Counted from the stretch's first letter, positions 26,728 to 35,930 are shown. The stretch: DNA of 64,000 nucleotides from Thiocapsa sp. (GCF_018399035.1 NZ_CP073760.1:1798001-1862000); one strand, 5' to 3'. Numbers and translations are program-made. Notes: generated from the sequence alone by a model not told the origin.

Positions 26728-29118
26728 ATGGCATTGAACGAGGCGGACACCTGCCGGGTCTATGTGACCCCTAGACTCCGGGAGGCGGGATGGGAGCAAG
26801 ATCCCCACTCAATAACCGAACAGCAGACCTTCACTTTCGGACGAGTCGAGATCCGGGGGGATGTGGCCCGTCGTTTGGATCGAAAGCGGGCGGACTATCT
26901 GCTCCGCTATACCCGTGACTTCCTGATCGCGGTGGTTGAGGCCAAACCGGAATCCGATCCGCCGGGCACCGGTTTGCAGCAAGCGAAGGACTATGCCGAA
27001 ATCCTCGGCCTCAAGTTCGCGTATGCCACCAACGGCCACTGGATCATCGAATTCGATTTCTTGACCGGACGCGAGTCCGAGCTTTCGGCCTTCCCGACAC
27101 CGGCCGAGTTGTTCGCCAGGTTGCAGGCTGGACTTGGGATCGAAGCGCGTCTCGCGGACAAGCTCTTGACTCCTTATCACCATGTCGCCGGCTACACCCC
27201 GCGCTACTACCAGGAGATCGCCATCAACCGGACCGTGCAGGCAATCCTGCAAGGCGTGCGGCGCATCCTGCTCACCATGGCGACGGGTACTGGTAAGACA
27301 GTGGTGTCCTTCCAAATCTGCTGGAAGCTCTGGAACGCGCGCTGGAATCGGGAGGGCGCGCATCGCAAGCCCCGCATTCTCTTTCTCGCCGATCGCAACG
27401 TTCTGATCGACGATCCCAAGGACAAGACCTTTGCCCCCTTCGGCGATGCCCGCCACAAGATCGAGGGCGAGGCGGTCAAGAGCCGCGAGATCTATTTCGC
27501 CATCTACCAGGCCATCGCCAGGGATACGCGCCGACCCGGTCTGTACCGCGACTATCCGCGGGATTTCTTCGACCTGGTTATCGTCGACGAGTGTCATCGG
27601 GGCAGCGCTCGCGACGACAGCAACTGGCGCGAGATCCTCGACTACTTCAAGCCTGCCTATCAACTCGGCATGACGGCCACCCCCCTGCGCGAGGACAATC
27701 GCGACACCTACGAGTATTTCGGCAATCCGCTCTACACCTACAGTCTGCGTCAGGGTATCCAGGATGGTTTCCTGGCCCCTTATCGGGTGCATCGGGTCGT
27801 AACCCAGGCGGATGCCACGGGTTGGCGCCCAAGCAAGGGCGACGTCGACCGTTACGGTCGCGCGATCCCCGACGAGGAATACCAGACCAAGGACTTCGAG
27901 CGGATCATCGCCCTGCGCGCGCGCACGGAGGCGATCGCCCGCCATCTCACCGACTTCATGCGGCGCACCGACCGCTTCGCCAAGACCATCGTCTTTTGCG
28001 TCGATCAGGAGCACGCCGACGCGATGCGCCGCGCCCTGAACAACCTCAACGCCGATCTGGCGCAGAGGTATCCGGATTATGTGGCCCGCGTCACCTCGGA
28101 GGAGGGCAAGATCGGCAAGGGCCACTTGAGCCGCTTTCAGGAGCTTGAAACCACCAGTCCGGTCATCCTGACCACCTCCCAGTTGCTGACCACGGGTGTG
28201 GATGTGCCCACCTGCAAGAACGTCGTCCTGGCCCGAGTGGTCAATTCCATGACCGAATTCAAACAGATCATCGGGCGCGGCACCCGGATGCGCGAGGACT
28301 ACGGCAAGACCTGGTTCAACATCCTCGATTACACTGGCTCGGCGACCCGGAACTTCGCCGATCCCGACTTCGACGGCTTTCCCGATCTCGAAGAGGAGAT
28401 CACCATCGATGGGAACGGGATCGAGATCGCGGAAGAGACGCTCATCGATGTGACGGGCGCCGACATGCAGGCCGAGGAGCCGGAAGATTACGAACCGGAG
28501 CCCCCGCCCCCTCCACCTCCACCTCCACCTCCACCTCCACCTCCGCCTCGGAAGTTCTACGTGGATGGCGGACAGATCGAGATCATCGCCCACATCGTTT
28601 ATGAGCTGGATGCCGAGGGCAACCAACTGCGGGTGGTGCAGTTCACCGACTACACCGCCGACAAGGTACGCACCCTCTTCACCTCGGCCGATGAGTTGCA
28701 GGACCGCTGGGCCGATCCGGTGCAGCGGGAGGAAATCATCCTGGCGTTGGAAGAGCGCGGGATCACCTTCACGGAGTTGACGGCCGTCACGGGGCGGCCC
28801 GACGCCGACCCGCTCGACCTACTCTGTCATCTCGCCTTCGAGACGCCCTTGCGGACCCGCAAGGAGCGCGCCGACCACCTGCGCAAGGAACACCCGGACA
28901 TCTTCGACCAGTACGGCCCCGGGGCGCGCCACATCCTCGCCGCCTTGCTCGACAAGTACAGCGATTTCGGCCCGAGCCAGTTCAACATCCCCGATGCCCT
29001 GGGAGTTCAGCCCATCTCCGCCTATGGCAACGCCATGGAGATCGCCGGCCTGTTCGGTGGCGCCCTCCAGATGAAACAGGCCGTCGATCGGATGCAAGCC
29101 TTGCTGTATCGGCATTGA
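26728..29118 (+). CDS. hsdR: Type I restriction enzyme R subunit, EcoEI-like
   Basis: The 796-residue protein starts at an ATG preceded by GGGGTAAAGG. The N-terminal nuclease domain shows ADYLL near residue 55 and VVEAK near 73 (PD-ExK type). The helicase motor has Walker A MATGTGKT near 187 and VDECHRG near 286, with the late motif QIIGRGTRM. After a run of 16 Pro near 592-607 comes the EcoEI-type C-terminal domain, which binds the methyltransferase. With HsdM and HsdS it cuts unmethylated foreign DNA after translocation. A toxin-antitoxin pair separates it from hsdM. The Pro run is coded by alternating CCT and CCA, a slippage-prone tract. Confidence 0.92.
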   Translation: MALNEADTCRVYVTPRLREAGWEQDPHSITEQQTFTFGRVEIRGDVARRLDRKRADYLLRYTRDFLIAVVEAKPESDPPGTGLQQAKDYAEILGLKFAYATNGHWIIEFDFLTGRESELSAFPTPAELFARLQAGLGIEARLADKLLTPYHHVAGYTPRYYQEIAINRTVQAILQGVRRILLTMATGTGKTVVSFQICWKLWNARWNREGAHRKPRILFLADRNVLIDDPKDKTFAPFGDARHKIEGEAVKSREIYFAIYQAIARDTRRPGLYRDYPRDFFDLVIVDECHRGSARDDSNWREILDYFKPAYQLGMTATPLREDNRDTYEYFGNPLYTYSLRQGIQDGFLAPYRVHRVVTQADATGWRPSKGDVDRYGRAIPDEEYQTKDFERIIALRARTEAIARHLTDFMRRTDRFAKTIVFCVDQEHADAMRRALNNLNADLAQRYPDYVARVTSEEGKIGKGHLSRFQELETTSPVILTTSQLLTTGVDVPTCKNVVLARVVNSMTEFKQIIGRGTRMREDYGKTWFNILDYTGSATRNFADPDFDGFPDLEEEITIDGNGIEIAEETLIDVTGADMQAEEPEDYEPEPPPPPPPPPPPPPPPPRKFYVDGGQIEIIAHIVYELDAEGNQLRVVQFTDYTADKVRTLFTSADELQDRWADPVQREEIILALEERGITFTELTAVTGRPDADPLDLLCHLAFETPLRTRKERADHLRKEHPDIFDQYGPGARHILAALLDKYSDFGPSQFNIPDALGVQPISAYGNAMEIAGLFGGALQMKQAVDRMQALLYRH

Positions 29119-29175
29119 GCATGCCGCGGACTGGCCAAAGAACCCGCGACGCCCATCTGGGATCAATATCTCTTA

Positions 29176-29190
29176 TTCCCAATTTGGGAA
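29176..29190 (+). promoter_or_regulatory. Palindromic operator of the higBA operon
   Basis: TTCCCAATTTGGGAA is a perfect 15-bp palindrome in an AT-rich stretch 14-28 bases before the HigB start. HigA proteins commonly repress their own operon at such palindromes, so autoregulation by the downstream HTH protein is inferred. Confidence 0.65.
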
Positions 29191-29203
29191 CCGTTAACCT
29201 ACA

Positions 29204-29488
29204 ATGATGGTCGTAGGCCGAGACAAGCTCGTCTCCTTCTGGGAGCGGCGCACCAACTCACAGGCGGCACTGGAGGCATGGTTCGACGAGGTCTCGCGCA
29301 GCACCTGGTCCACCCCGCAAGACATCCGGAACAGGCACCGCAGCGCGGACTTCCTGGCCGACAACCGGGTCATCTTCAACATCAAGGGCAATCACTATCG
29401 CCTCGTCGTGAAGGTGCGCTACCAGCAAGGCTTGGTGGTGATCGAGTGGGTCGGAACCCATGCCGAGTACGATAAGCAACGCTTCTGA
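29204..29488 (+). CDS. higB: HigB-type mRNA interferase toxin
   Basis: The 94-residue basic protein (MMVVGRDKLVSFWERR) matches the HigB_toxin branch of the RelE fold, with the conserved DIRNRHRSADFL, NRVIFNIKGNHYRLVVKV and WVGTHAEYDK stretches. HigB toxins cleave mRNA on the ribosome. The antitoxin gene starts 13 bases after its stop, in the toxin-first order typical of higBA. A palindrome just before the gene is probably the operator. The pair lies between hsdR and hsdM, where it would kill or arrest cells that lose the restriction island. Confidence 0.88.
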   Translation: MMVVGRDKLVSFWERRTNSQAALEAWFDEVSRSTWSTPQDIRNRHRSADFLADNRVIFNIKGNHYRLVVKVRYQQGLVVIEWVGTHAEYDKQRF

Positions 29489-29501
29489 GCGGGGACACAC
29501 G

Positions 29502-30716
29502 ATGAACCAGCCAAGAATCATCAAGACCGACCAGGCGCACCGCCAGGCGCTGGAGCGTCTGACCCATCTCATGGACCTGGACCCCACGCCCGATACCCCT
29601 GAAGCAGAAGAGATCGATCTGCTGGCCCTGCTCATCGAGCACTACGAGCAGGAGCGCTACCCCATCGCGCCACCCGACCCCATCGAGGCGATTCGTTTCC
29701 GCATGGACCAGATGGGGCTCCAAAACCAGGATCTCGTGCCCTACATCGGCTCCAAGTCCAAGGTATCCGAAATCCTCAACCGTAAACGGCCCCTCAGTCT
29801 CAACATGATCCGCCGGCTCAACGAGGGGCTCGGCATTTCGGCGGATGTTCTCATCCGCGAGCCCGCACAGCGTGCCGCCAATGACAGCGATCTCGACTGG
29901 CGGGCCTACCCACTGGCGGAGATGCGCAAGCGCGGATACTTCGAGGGATTCTCCGGCTCCTTGCAGGAACTCAAGGAGTACGCCACCGAACACTTGGCCC
30001 GCTTCTTCGACAGCGTGCCCGGTGACTACGCCACCCGCCCGGCGCTACTCAGAACCAGCGGCCATCTGCGTTCCAACGACAAGGCGCTCGATCCGCACGC
30101 TCTCAGTGTCTGGCAGGTCCGCATCCTCCAGAAGGCGCGGGTCAATCCGCTACCCGCCGCCTACAAAGCCGGAACGGTGGACGCCGCTTTCATGGCGCGG
30201 CTGGCGCAAGAGTCCTGGTCCGACCAAGGCCCGGCAATCGCCCGAGAATTCCTGAACCGCCATGGCATCCACCTGATCATCGAGCCCCACCTGCCGCACA
30301 CCTACCTTGATGGGGCGGCCTGCAAGGATGGCGATGGCAACCCGGTGATCGCGCTCACCCTGCGCCACGACCGGCTCGACAACTTCTGGTTTACCCTGAT
30401 GCATGAGCTGGCCCACGTCGCCCTCCATCTCGACGGGGACTGCACTTGGTTCATTGACGACCTGGACGCCGAAGACTCCGATCGCCGGGAATGCGCTGCC
30501 GACGCCATGGCCGGCGACGCCCTCATTCCGCCCGACGACTTGCCGTCGAAACCCGCCGACAGCCGGGCCGTGGAGGCGCTCGCCGAGCGCCTGCGCATCG
30601 CGCCAGACATCATCGCCGGGCGCCTGCGCCGCGAATCCAATAACCACCGCCTCTTCGGCAAACACTTCCGCGCCAAGATCCGGCACCACTTCGATCCCGC
30701 CGCACCCCGCGCCTGA
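29502..30716 (+). CDS. higA: HigA-like antitoxin fused to ImmA/IrrE metallopeptidase
   Basis: 404 residues. An N-terminal HigA-like segment carries an XRE helix-turn-helix (about residues 62-120, with IGSKSKVSEILNRKRPLS). The C-terminal half is an ImmA/IrrE zinc peptidase with HELAHVALH at 301-309. Ordinary HigA antitoxins are about 100-140 residues. ImmA/IrrE enzymes cut XRE repressors to induce mobile elements or stress genes. The fusion joins repressor and protease-type activities in one chain, so it may respond to damage or infection by changing its own stability; that is inference. It lies 15 bases before hsdM. Confidence 0.85.
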   Translation: MNQPRIIKTDQAHRQALERLTHLMDLDPTPDTPEAEEIDLLALLIEHYEQERYPIAPPDPIEAIRFRMDQMGLQNQDLVPYIGSKSKVSEILNRKRPLSLNMIRRLNEGLGISADVLIREPAQRAANDSDLDWRAYPLAEMRKRGYFEGFSGSLQELKEYATEHLARFFDSVPGDYATRPALLRTSGHLRSNDKALDPHALSVWQVRILQKARVNPLPAAYKAGTVDAAFMARLAQESWSDQGPAIAREFLNRHGIHLIIEPHLPHTYLDGAACKDGDGNPVIALTLRHDRLDNFWFTLMHELAHVALHLDGDCTWFIDDLDAEDSDRRECAADAMAGDALIPPDDLPSKPADSRAVEALAERLRIAPDIIAGRLRRESNNHRLFGKHFRAKIRHHFDPAAPRA

Positions 30717-30731
30717 CCCAGACGAGCCCCC

Positions 30732-32546
30732 ATGCCCAGACAGAACACCGCCAGCCAACCCATGACCACCGCCGCGCAACTCGGCGGCATCGTCAAATCC
30801 GCCCGTCAGATCATGCGCAAGGACAAGGGGCTCTCGGGTGAGCTGGACCGCCTGCCCATCCTCACCTGGATCATGTTCCTCAAGTTTCTCGACGACCTGG
30901 AGCAGCGGCGCGAGACCGACGCGGTCCTGCGGGGCAAGGTATTCCAGCCGGCCATCGTCCCGCCCTACCGCTGGCGCGACTGGGCAGCGGATGAAGGCGG
31001 CATCACCGGCGACGAGCTGATCGCCTTCATCAACCAGGAGCGCGCCGTCCTGCCGGACGGTCGCGAAGGGCCTGGCCTCTTCACCTATCTGCGCAACCTT
31101 CAGGGGGTGAACGGCGGTGACCGCCGCGACGTGATCGCCACCGTCTTCAAGGGCTTGCAGAACCGCATGCAGAACGGCTATCTGCTGCGCGATGTCATCA
31201 ACAAGGTCAACGGCATCCACTTCAACGCCTCCGACGAGATGCACACCCTGAGCCGTCTCTACGAGACCATGCTGCGCGAGATGCGCGACGCGGCGGGCGA
31301 CTCGGGCGAGTTCTACACCCCGCGACCGGTGGTGCGTTTCATGGTGGAGGTGACCGATCCCCGTCTGGGCGAGACCATCCTCGACCCGGCCTGCGGCACC
31401 GGCGGCTTTCTTGCCGAGGCCATGCGCCACCTGGAGCCGCAATGCCACAGCGTCGAGGATCGCGCCATCCTTCAGAACAGCGCGCTCCGGGGCGGCGAGG
31501 CCAAGCCCTTGCCCTATCTGCTGGTCCAGATGAACCTGCTGCTGCACGGGCTCGAATACCCCCGGATTGACCCCGGCAACGGCCTGGACGTGAAGCTGAA
31601 CGAAATCGGCGACCGCGACCGCGTGGATGTCATCCTCACCAATCCGCCCTTCGGCGGCGAGGAAGAGAGGGGCATCCTCGGCGGCTTCCCGCAGGACATG
31701 CAAACCGCCGAAACCGCGCTGCTCTTCCTCCAACTCATCATGCGCAAACTGAGGCGGCCGGGACAGGGGGCGGAGAACGGTGGACGCGCCGCCGTGGTCG
31801 TCCCCAACGGCACCCTCTTCGCCGACGGCATCGCGGCGCGGATCAAGGAGGCGCTGGTCAAGGGCTTCAACCTGCACACCATCGTGCGACTGCCCGAGGG
31901 CGTCTTCTCGCCCTATACCGATATCCCCGCCAATCTGCTCTTCTTCGACCGCTCGGGACCGACCCGGGACATCTGGTTCTACCAGATCCCCCCGCCGGAG
32001 GGCCGCAAGAAGTACAGCAAGACCAAGCCCATGGACTATGCCGAGTTCGAGCCCTGTCTGGCCTGGTGGCCCCAGCGTGAAGAGAACACCCAGGCGTGGA
32101 AACTCCCATTCGGCGACAATCTGGCTTCGGCCCGTGAGCAGGCCCAGCCCCATTGGGACGCCGCCGAGCGGGCGCGGCAGGATGCGCTGGAGACCGAGCG
32201 GACACTGCGGGATCTGGAGAAGCGGCTCGCCATCGGGCGGGAGCGGCCCGAGCACGCGCGCGCGGAACAGGAGCGGACCGAGCGCGAGATCCGCGATTTG
32301 AAGCACCGGCTCCCGGTGCTGCGTGCCCGGCAGAAGGGGGAGCAGGGCATCGGTGACGGTCTCTACTGGCCCCTGTTCAACCTCGACATCAAGAATCCCC
32401 ATAGCCTGGAGACGCTGGAGCATCGGTCGCCGGAGGCGTTGATTGCGGAGATTCTGGAGAAGGAGCGGCGGGTGATTGAGATCATGGAGTCGTTACAGGC
32501 AGAACTGTCAATCAAGGCAGAAGAAGAGAGCATCGCGCATGCCTAA
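30732..32546 (+). CDS. hsdM: Type I DNA methyltransferase M subunit
   Basis: 604 residues with the N-terminal HsdM helical domain (KDKGLSGELDRLPILTWIMFLKFLDD), the SAM-binding motif DPACGTGGF near 222 and the N6-adenine catalytic motif NPPF near 304. A charged coiled-coil tail (about 475-540) leads into the region that contacts HsdS. It methylates adenine in the site read by HsdS. The stop overlaps hsdS by eight bases, so translation is coupled. It follows the antitoxin gene at once, suggesting a single R-TA-M-S transcript. Confidence 0.93.
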   Translation: MPRQNTASQPMTTAAQLGGIVKSARQIMRKDKGLSGELDRLPILTWIMFLKFLDDLEQRRETDAVLRGKVFQPAIVPPYRWRDWAADEGGITGDELIAFINQERAVLPDGREGPGLFTYLRNLQGVNGGDRRDVIATVFKGLQNRMQNGYLLRDVINKVNGIHFNASDEMHTLSRLYETMLREMRDAAGDSGEFYTPRPVVRFMVEVTDPRLGETILDPACGTGGFLAEAMRHLEPQCHSVEDRAILQNSALRGGEAKPLPYLLVQMNLLLHGLEYPRIDPGNGLDVKLNEIGDRDRVDVILTNPPFGGEEERGILGGFPQDMQTAETALLFLQLIMRKLRRPGQGAENGGRAAVVVPNGTLFADGIAARIKEALVKGFNLHTIVRLPEGVFSPYTDIPANLLFFDRSGPTRDIWFYQIPPPEGRKKYSKTKPMDYAEFEPCLAWWPQREENTQAWKLPFGDNLASAREQAQPHWDAAERARQDALETERTLRDLEKRLAIGRERPEHARAEQERTEREIRDLKHRLPVLRARQKGEQGIGDGLYWPLFNLDIKNPHSLETLEHRSPEALIAEILEKERRVIEIMESLQAELSIKAEEESIAHA

Positions 32547-33738
32547 GCAAGCGTCGATGGATTGGTCAACGCTGCGTCTCGGCGAGATTCTCAAGAAAGC
32601 GGATTCATGGATCGCGATTGACCCCGAAACGGAATACAAAGAGGTAACCGTAAGGCTTTGGGGCCAGGGCGTATCTCTAAGATGCGTCAAATTAGGCTCG
32701 GAAATCGGGGCGGATAAGCGACTTCAGGTTTCCACTGGTCAGTTTATCCTGTCGCGAATCGATGCAAGGCATGGGGCATTCGGTCTGATCCCCGCTGAAC
32801 TGGATGGCGCTGTCGTATCCAGTGATTTTCCTGTTTTCAGCCCGGATTACAGCCGGTTGGACGTCAGTTTCTTATATTGGTTAAGCAAGACTCCGGGATT
32901 CGTCGATGCATGCGTGAAGGTCAGCGAAGGAACGACCAACCGGGTTCGTCTTAAGGAAGACCAGTTTGCCGACATCACGATCAGACTTCCTCACCTTGAC
33001 GAACAACGCGATATCGTTACGAAGATCAAATCACTGGCATCCCGGATCGACGAGACCAAACAACTGCGGCAGTCAATCCAGGCCGACATGGATTCACTGC
33101 TCGTTGCGATGGCCCACCGCAACGACCTCAGCGATGACGAAAAGCAGGCGCAAGGCTGGAAGCGCACCGCCCTGGGCGATGTGCTCACCCAGGTTGTTGA
33201 CCCCGTGAAGGTCGAGCCAGGACAGGAATACCCCCATTTCGGCATCTACAGCTTCGCCAAGGGACTCTTCAGTAAACCGCCGTTGATCGGCGGAGAGATC
33301 AAGGCATCGAATCTGTATCGCGTGCGTGAAGGGCAGTTCATTTACGGCCGGCTCAACGCTTACGAAGGGGCCTTTGCCATCATCGGCAGGCAGTACGATC
33401 AGCACTACGTCTCCAATGAGTTCCCGATCTTTTCTTGCGCACCGGATCGCGTCTTACCGGAATTTCTGTTGGCTTACTTCTCGACGCCAGCCGTTTGGGA
33501 GGCCCTGAAGCGAAAAGTGACCGGAATTGGCGGTGGCGCGGGCAACCGGCGCATCCGCTTGAAAGAGAGCCTCTTTCTGGCTGATGAAATCTGGTTGCCC
33601 CCGATGGCTTGGCAACAAAAGATCAAGCAAACGGGCAACTGGCTTGCCGGCATCAGGCAGACCTATGCCGATACTCAGCCGGAACTCGACGCTTTGCTCC
33701 CCTCCATTCTCGACCGCGCCTTCAAAGGCGAACTTTGA
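32539..33738 (+). CDS. hsdS: Type I specificity subunit
   Basis: The 399-residue protein has two target recognition domains, each followed by a helical spacer: TRD1 about residues 1-150, spacer with IVTKIKSLASRIDETKQLRQ, TRD2 about 200-365, spacer at the end. It sets the DNA sequence that the complex methylates or restricts. The first half has visibly lower GC and different codon use than hsdM and the second half, a sign of exchange of TRD1 between strains. The ATG at 32539 overlaps the end of hsdM. The target sequence cannot be predicted here. Confidence 0.9.
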   Translation: MPKQASMDWSTLRLGEILKKADSWIAIDPETEYKEVTVRLWGQGVSLRCVKLGSEIGADKRLQVSTGQFILSRIDARHGAFGLIPAELDGAVVSSDFPVFSPDYSRLDVSFLYWLSKTPGFVDACVKVSEGTTNRVRLKEDQFADITIRLPHLDEQRDIVTKIKSLASRIDETKQLRQSIQADMDSLLVAMAHRNDLSDDEKQAQGWKRTALGDVLTQVVDPVKVEPGQEYPHFGIYSFAKGLFSKPPLIGGEIKASNLYRVREGQFIYGRLNAYEGAFAIIGRQYDQHYVSNEFPIFSCAPDRVLPEFLLAYFSTPAVWEALKRKVTGIGGGAGNRRIRLKESLFLADEIWLPPMAWQQKIKQTGNWLAGIRQTYADTQPELDALLPSILDRAFKGEL

Positions 33739-33796
33739 TTGACCGCCGCTCAAGACCTCTCTCACCGACCGTATTTCTGTCAGCAAGGAGAATCCC

Positions 33797-34987
33797 ATGG
33801 CATTCATCGTTCAGGACGCCCACCAGGAGCGCTTTGAGAACCTCGATGCGGTGATCGGCTTCGCCGGGGAGGAGCAGAAACACATCTACCGCCTGCCGCT
33901 CCGCGGTTATCTCGAACGGGGCGCCCGCTTCCAGGATGACGCCACCCTCGGTGACGGCGCCCATGGGCTCGGCTTCAACGAATACGGATTCGACGCACTG
34001 TGCCGCTTGGTCGGAACCAACTCCTACTTTCTCCAGCGTCTGAGCGAGCCGGAGCTGGCAAGCGCCATCCTCAACGACGTCCTGCTCACCGGCAACGCGA
34101 CCAAGCCGCTCGATACCCTGGAGCTGGTCTGCGATGAAGCGTCCAACCAGGTCCTGGGCATCGTCTCGGAGCGCTTTGTCGGCTACAGCAACCAGCAGTT
34201 CATCGACGACGTGCTGAATTGCCTCTCGTCCGACCCCCAGCTTTCTTTGATCCCGGACACGGGCGCGTTCGAGTTCATGGAAGCCTACAGCATCAACACC
34301 CGGCTCTTCATGCGCATCAAATCCAGACACGTCGTGGGCACGGTGACGGGGCGAGGAGGGAAAGGCAAGGATGTCAGCGAGATCGGCGTCGAGTTCTCCA
34401 ACAGCATGGCGGGCGGGCACGCCGTGCGTCTGGCCTACTTCATCCACCGCCTGATCTGCGCCAACGGCCTGATCGCTCAAGTGGCCGGAGGCCGCGGCCG
34501 GTTGGTGCATTCAGGTGACCCCGAGAAATTCCGCCAGCGCCTACATGAGAAGGCCAACGGCGTGCTGTCCGGCATCCAGACGGCGAAGACGATGATCGAG
34601 ACCCTGGGTGAGATCACCTTCGACAGCCGGAAGCTCGCGGCGCACTGGGAACTGACGGATCTGTTGGCCATCATCCCGGACCCCGAGCGCCGTGAGCAGT
34701 GCCGGGCCAAGTTCCCGAGCGGTGACTACGCCTACATTCAAGACCCCGAGCAGCGCGCCATCCAGAAGAAAGCGGACAGCATCGAGAAAATTCCCCGCTG
34801 CCTGGGTGGACAGGAGGCCCTCGCCGTCTTCGATTCCCACTGGAGAAGCGACGCCTCCATGTATGACTTCATCAACGTGTTCACCGAATACGCCAAGACC
34901 CTGGACGCAGCCCGTCGCCTGCAAACGGAGGAAAAGGCCGGCGACCTCGCAAACTGGATGACATCGAACAAACGTCATTTTTCCTGA
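33797..34987 (+). CDS. DUF932-domain protein of the restriction island
   Basis: 396 residues matching the DUF932 phage/plasmid-like family, with FNEYGFDALCRLVGTNSYFLQRL early, GIVSERFVGYSNQQFIDDVL in the middle and a conserved HAVRLAYFIHRLICANGLI. The ATG at 33797 follows AAGGAGAA. Members occur on plasmids, phages and defence islands, and their activity is unknown. It lies 58 bases after hsdS on the same strand and may be part of the same operon. A role in modulating restriction is only suggested by position. Confidence 0.75.
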   Translation: MAFIVQDAHQERFENLDAVIGFAGEEQKHIYRLPLRGYLERGARFQDDATLGDGAHGLGFNEYGFDALCRLVGTNSYFLQRLSEPELASAILNDVLLTGNATKPLDTLELVCDEASNQVLGIVSERFVGYSNQQFIDDVLNCLSSDPQLSLIPDTGAFEFMEAYSINTRLFMRIKSRHVVGTVTGRGGKGKDVSEIGVEFSNSMAGGHAVRLAYFIHRLICANGLIAQVAGGRGRLVHSGDPEKFRQRLHEKANGVLSGIQTAKTMIETLGEITFDSRKLAAHWELTDLLAIIPDPERREQCRAKFPSGDYAYIQDPEQRAIQKKADSIEKIPRCLGGQEALAVFDSHWRSDASMYDFINVFTEYAKTLDAARRLQTEEKAGDLANWMTSNKRHFS

Positions 34988-35215
34988 TAGCGACCGCACT
35001 GACGGAAGCCCGCGCTAGTCGCGCCATAACCTGGGAAAAGCTCGGGAGGCACTGGCGCGGCCCGATTACGCCTTTGTGCGATCGCAGCGCACAGCCAAGG
35101 GAGATCGCGGTCGACGCTGAAAAGTCGCAGGGTGGGCGGTATCGCGGCTCGAACCGACCCGGGAAACTGATTGAATTCCGCAACGCCCGTCACTGAGCCA
35201 TCCCGAGGCGAAATC

Positions 35216-35229
35216 TCATCAATTGATGA
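35216..35229. promoter_or_regulatory. TCATCAATTGATGA palindrome, site 1
   Basis: A perfect 14-bp palindrome, AT-rich within GC-rich DNA, repeated exactly at 35410-35423. Such twin sites often bind a dimeric regulator that can loop DNA. The nearest downstream gene is the 44-residue protein at 35503. Confidence 0.55.
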
Positions 35230-35409
35230 AGTTTCACGAGGGCCCCGCCGTGCTGGATCACCGCCGCACGGACTGGCGACTGTTCGTCGGCGAGCGCACC
35301 GGGCGTCGAGAAGGCTCACCGGATCGCGCGGCAAGCATGTAGAGGCCACGGTCCCGGTCGACCGCTATGAGCTAAGCATCGCGCGCGAGGGCTGCGGTCG
35401 CGGAGCAAG

Positions 35410-35423
35410 TCATCAATTGATGA
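35410..35423. promoter_or_regulatory. TCATCAATTGATGA palindrome, site 2
   Basis: Second exact copy, 194 bp after the first and 80 bp before the small gene. It lies close enough to overlap that gene's promoter, so a repressor role is plausible. Confidence 0.55.
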
Positions 35424-35502
35424 CTTTCCCCTACTCCCCGTCGAGGCCATGGAGGCGCACAATCACCCGACACGTCAGGCACACACTCAAGGAGCAAGGA
35501 GC

Positions 35503-35637
35503 ATGAGCACGAGGTTCGCAAGCGCAGAGCGTTTCAACGACATCACCGAGGTGCGAGCGGCATACCCTGGAGCGGTCAAGATCCTGGAAGTCGAGGGCGG
35601 ATGGATGGTGTTCGTTACCGAAGATGTTTTCAGCTAG
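35503..35637 (+). CDS. Small protein of 44 residues
   Basis: MSTRFASAERFNDITEVRAAYPGAVKILEVEGGWMVFVTEDVFS, shown here only by its character, is an acidic chain with a likely final beta hairpin. The ATG is preceded by AAGGAGCAAGGAG, a strong ribosome site, which is the main reason to accept so short a gene. It lies between the defence island and tRNA-Pro, downstream of twin palindromes that may control it. Function unknown. Confidence 0.6.
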   Translation: MSTRFASAERFNDITEVRAAYPGAVKILEVEGGWMVFVTEDVFS

Positions 35638-35898
35638 TTGGAGCATCCGCGCGCGTCTCGGGCTGTCGGGGCAGGCTTTGGGAGGGGCTAACGACGTTAA
35701 GGGCGTCTCCGCCCCTTGGCACCAATCGAAGCCGACGATCTGTCGGCTTTTCGGGTTTGCCGCGGCGCATGGCAAACCTCCGCAGTGACGCACCGAGGTT
35801 ATCGGGTCGAGGATGGGCCAAGAGATTCCGCCCAGGCCGACCGCGCGACCCCAAAACCGCGAAATCCATCCGCGCGGTGACTCTATGGTGACTCAAAG

Positions 35899-35930
35899 AA
35901 AAACGGCCTAAGCGTGAATCGCCTAAGCCG
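35899..35930 (-). terminator. Terminator after tRNA-Pro
   Basis: On the minus strand an 11-bp stem, CGGCTTAGGCG paired with CGCTTAGGCCG using two G-T wobbles, is followed by TTTTT. It lies 11 bases past the CCA end of tRNA-Pro and so ends its transcript. Confidence 0.75.

Larger units (their letters stand above)
34988..35502. other. Intergenic region holding two identical palindromes
   Basis: No gene is recognised in these 515 bases. The notable content is the pair of TCATCAATTGATGA palindromes at 35216 and 35410, listed separately. Confidence 0.6.
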
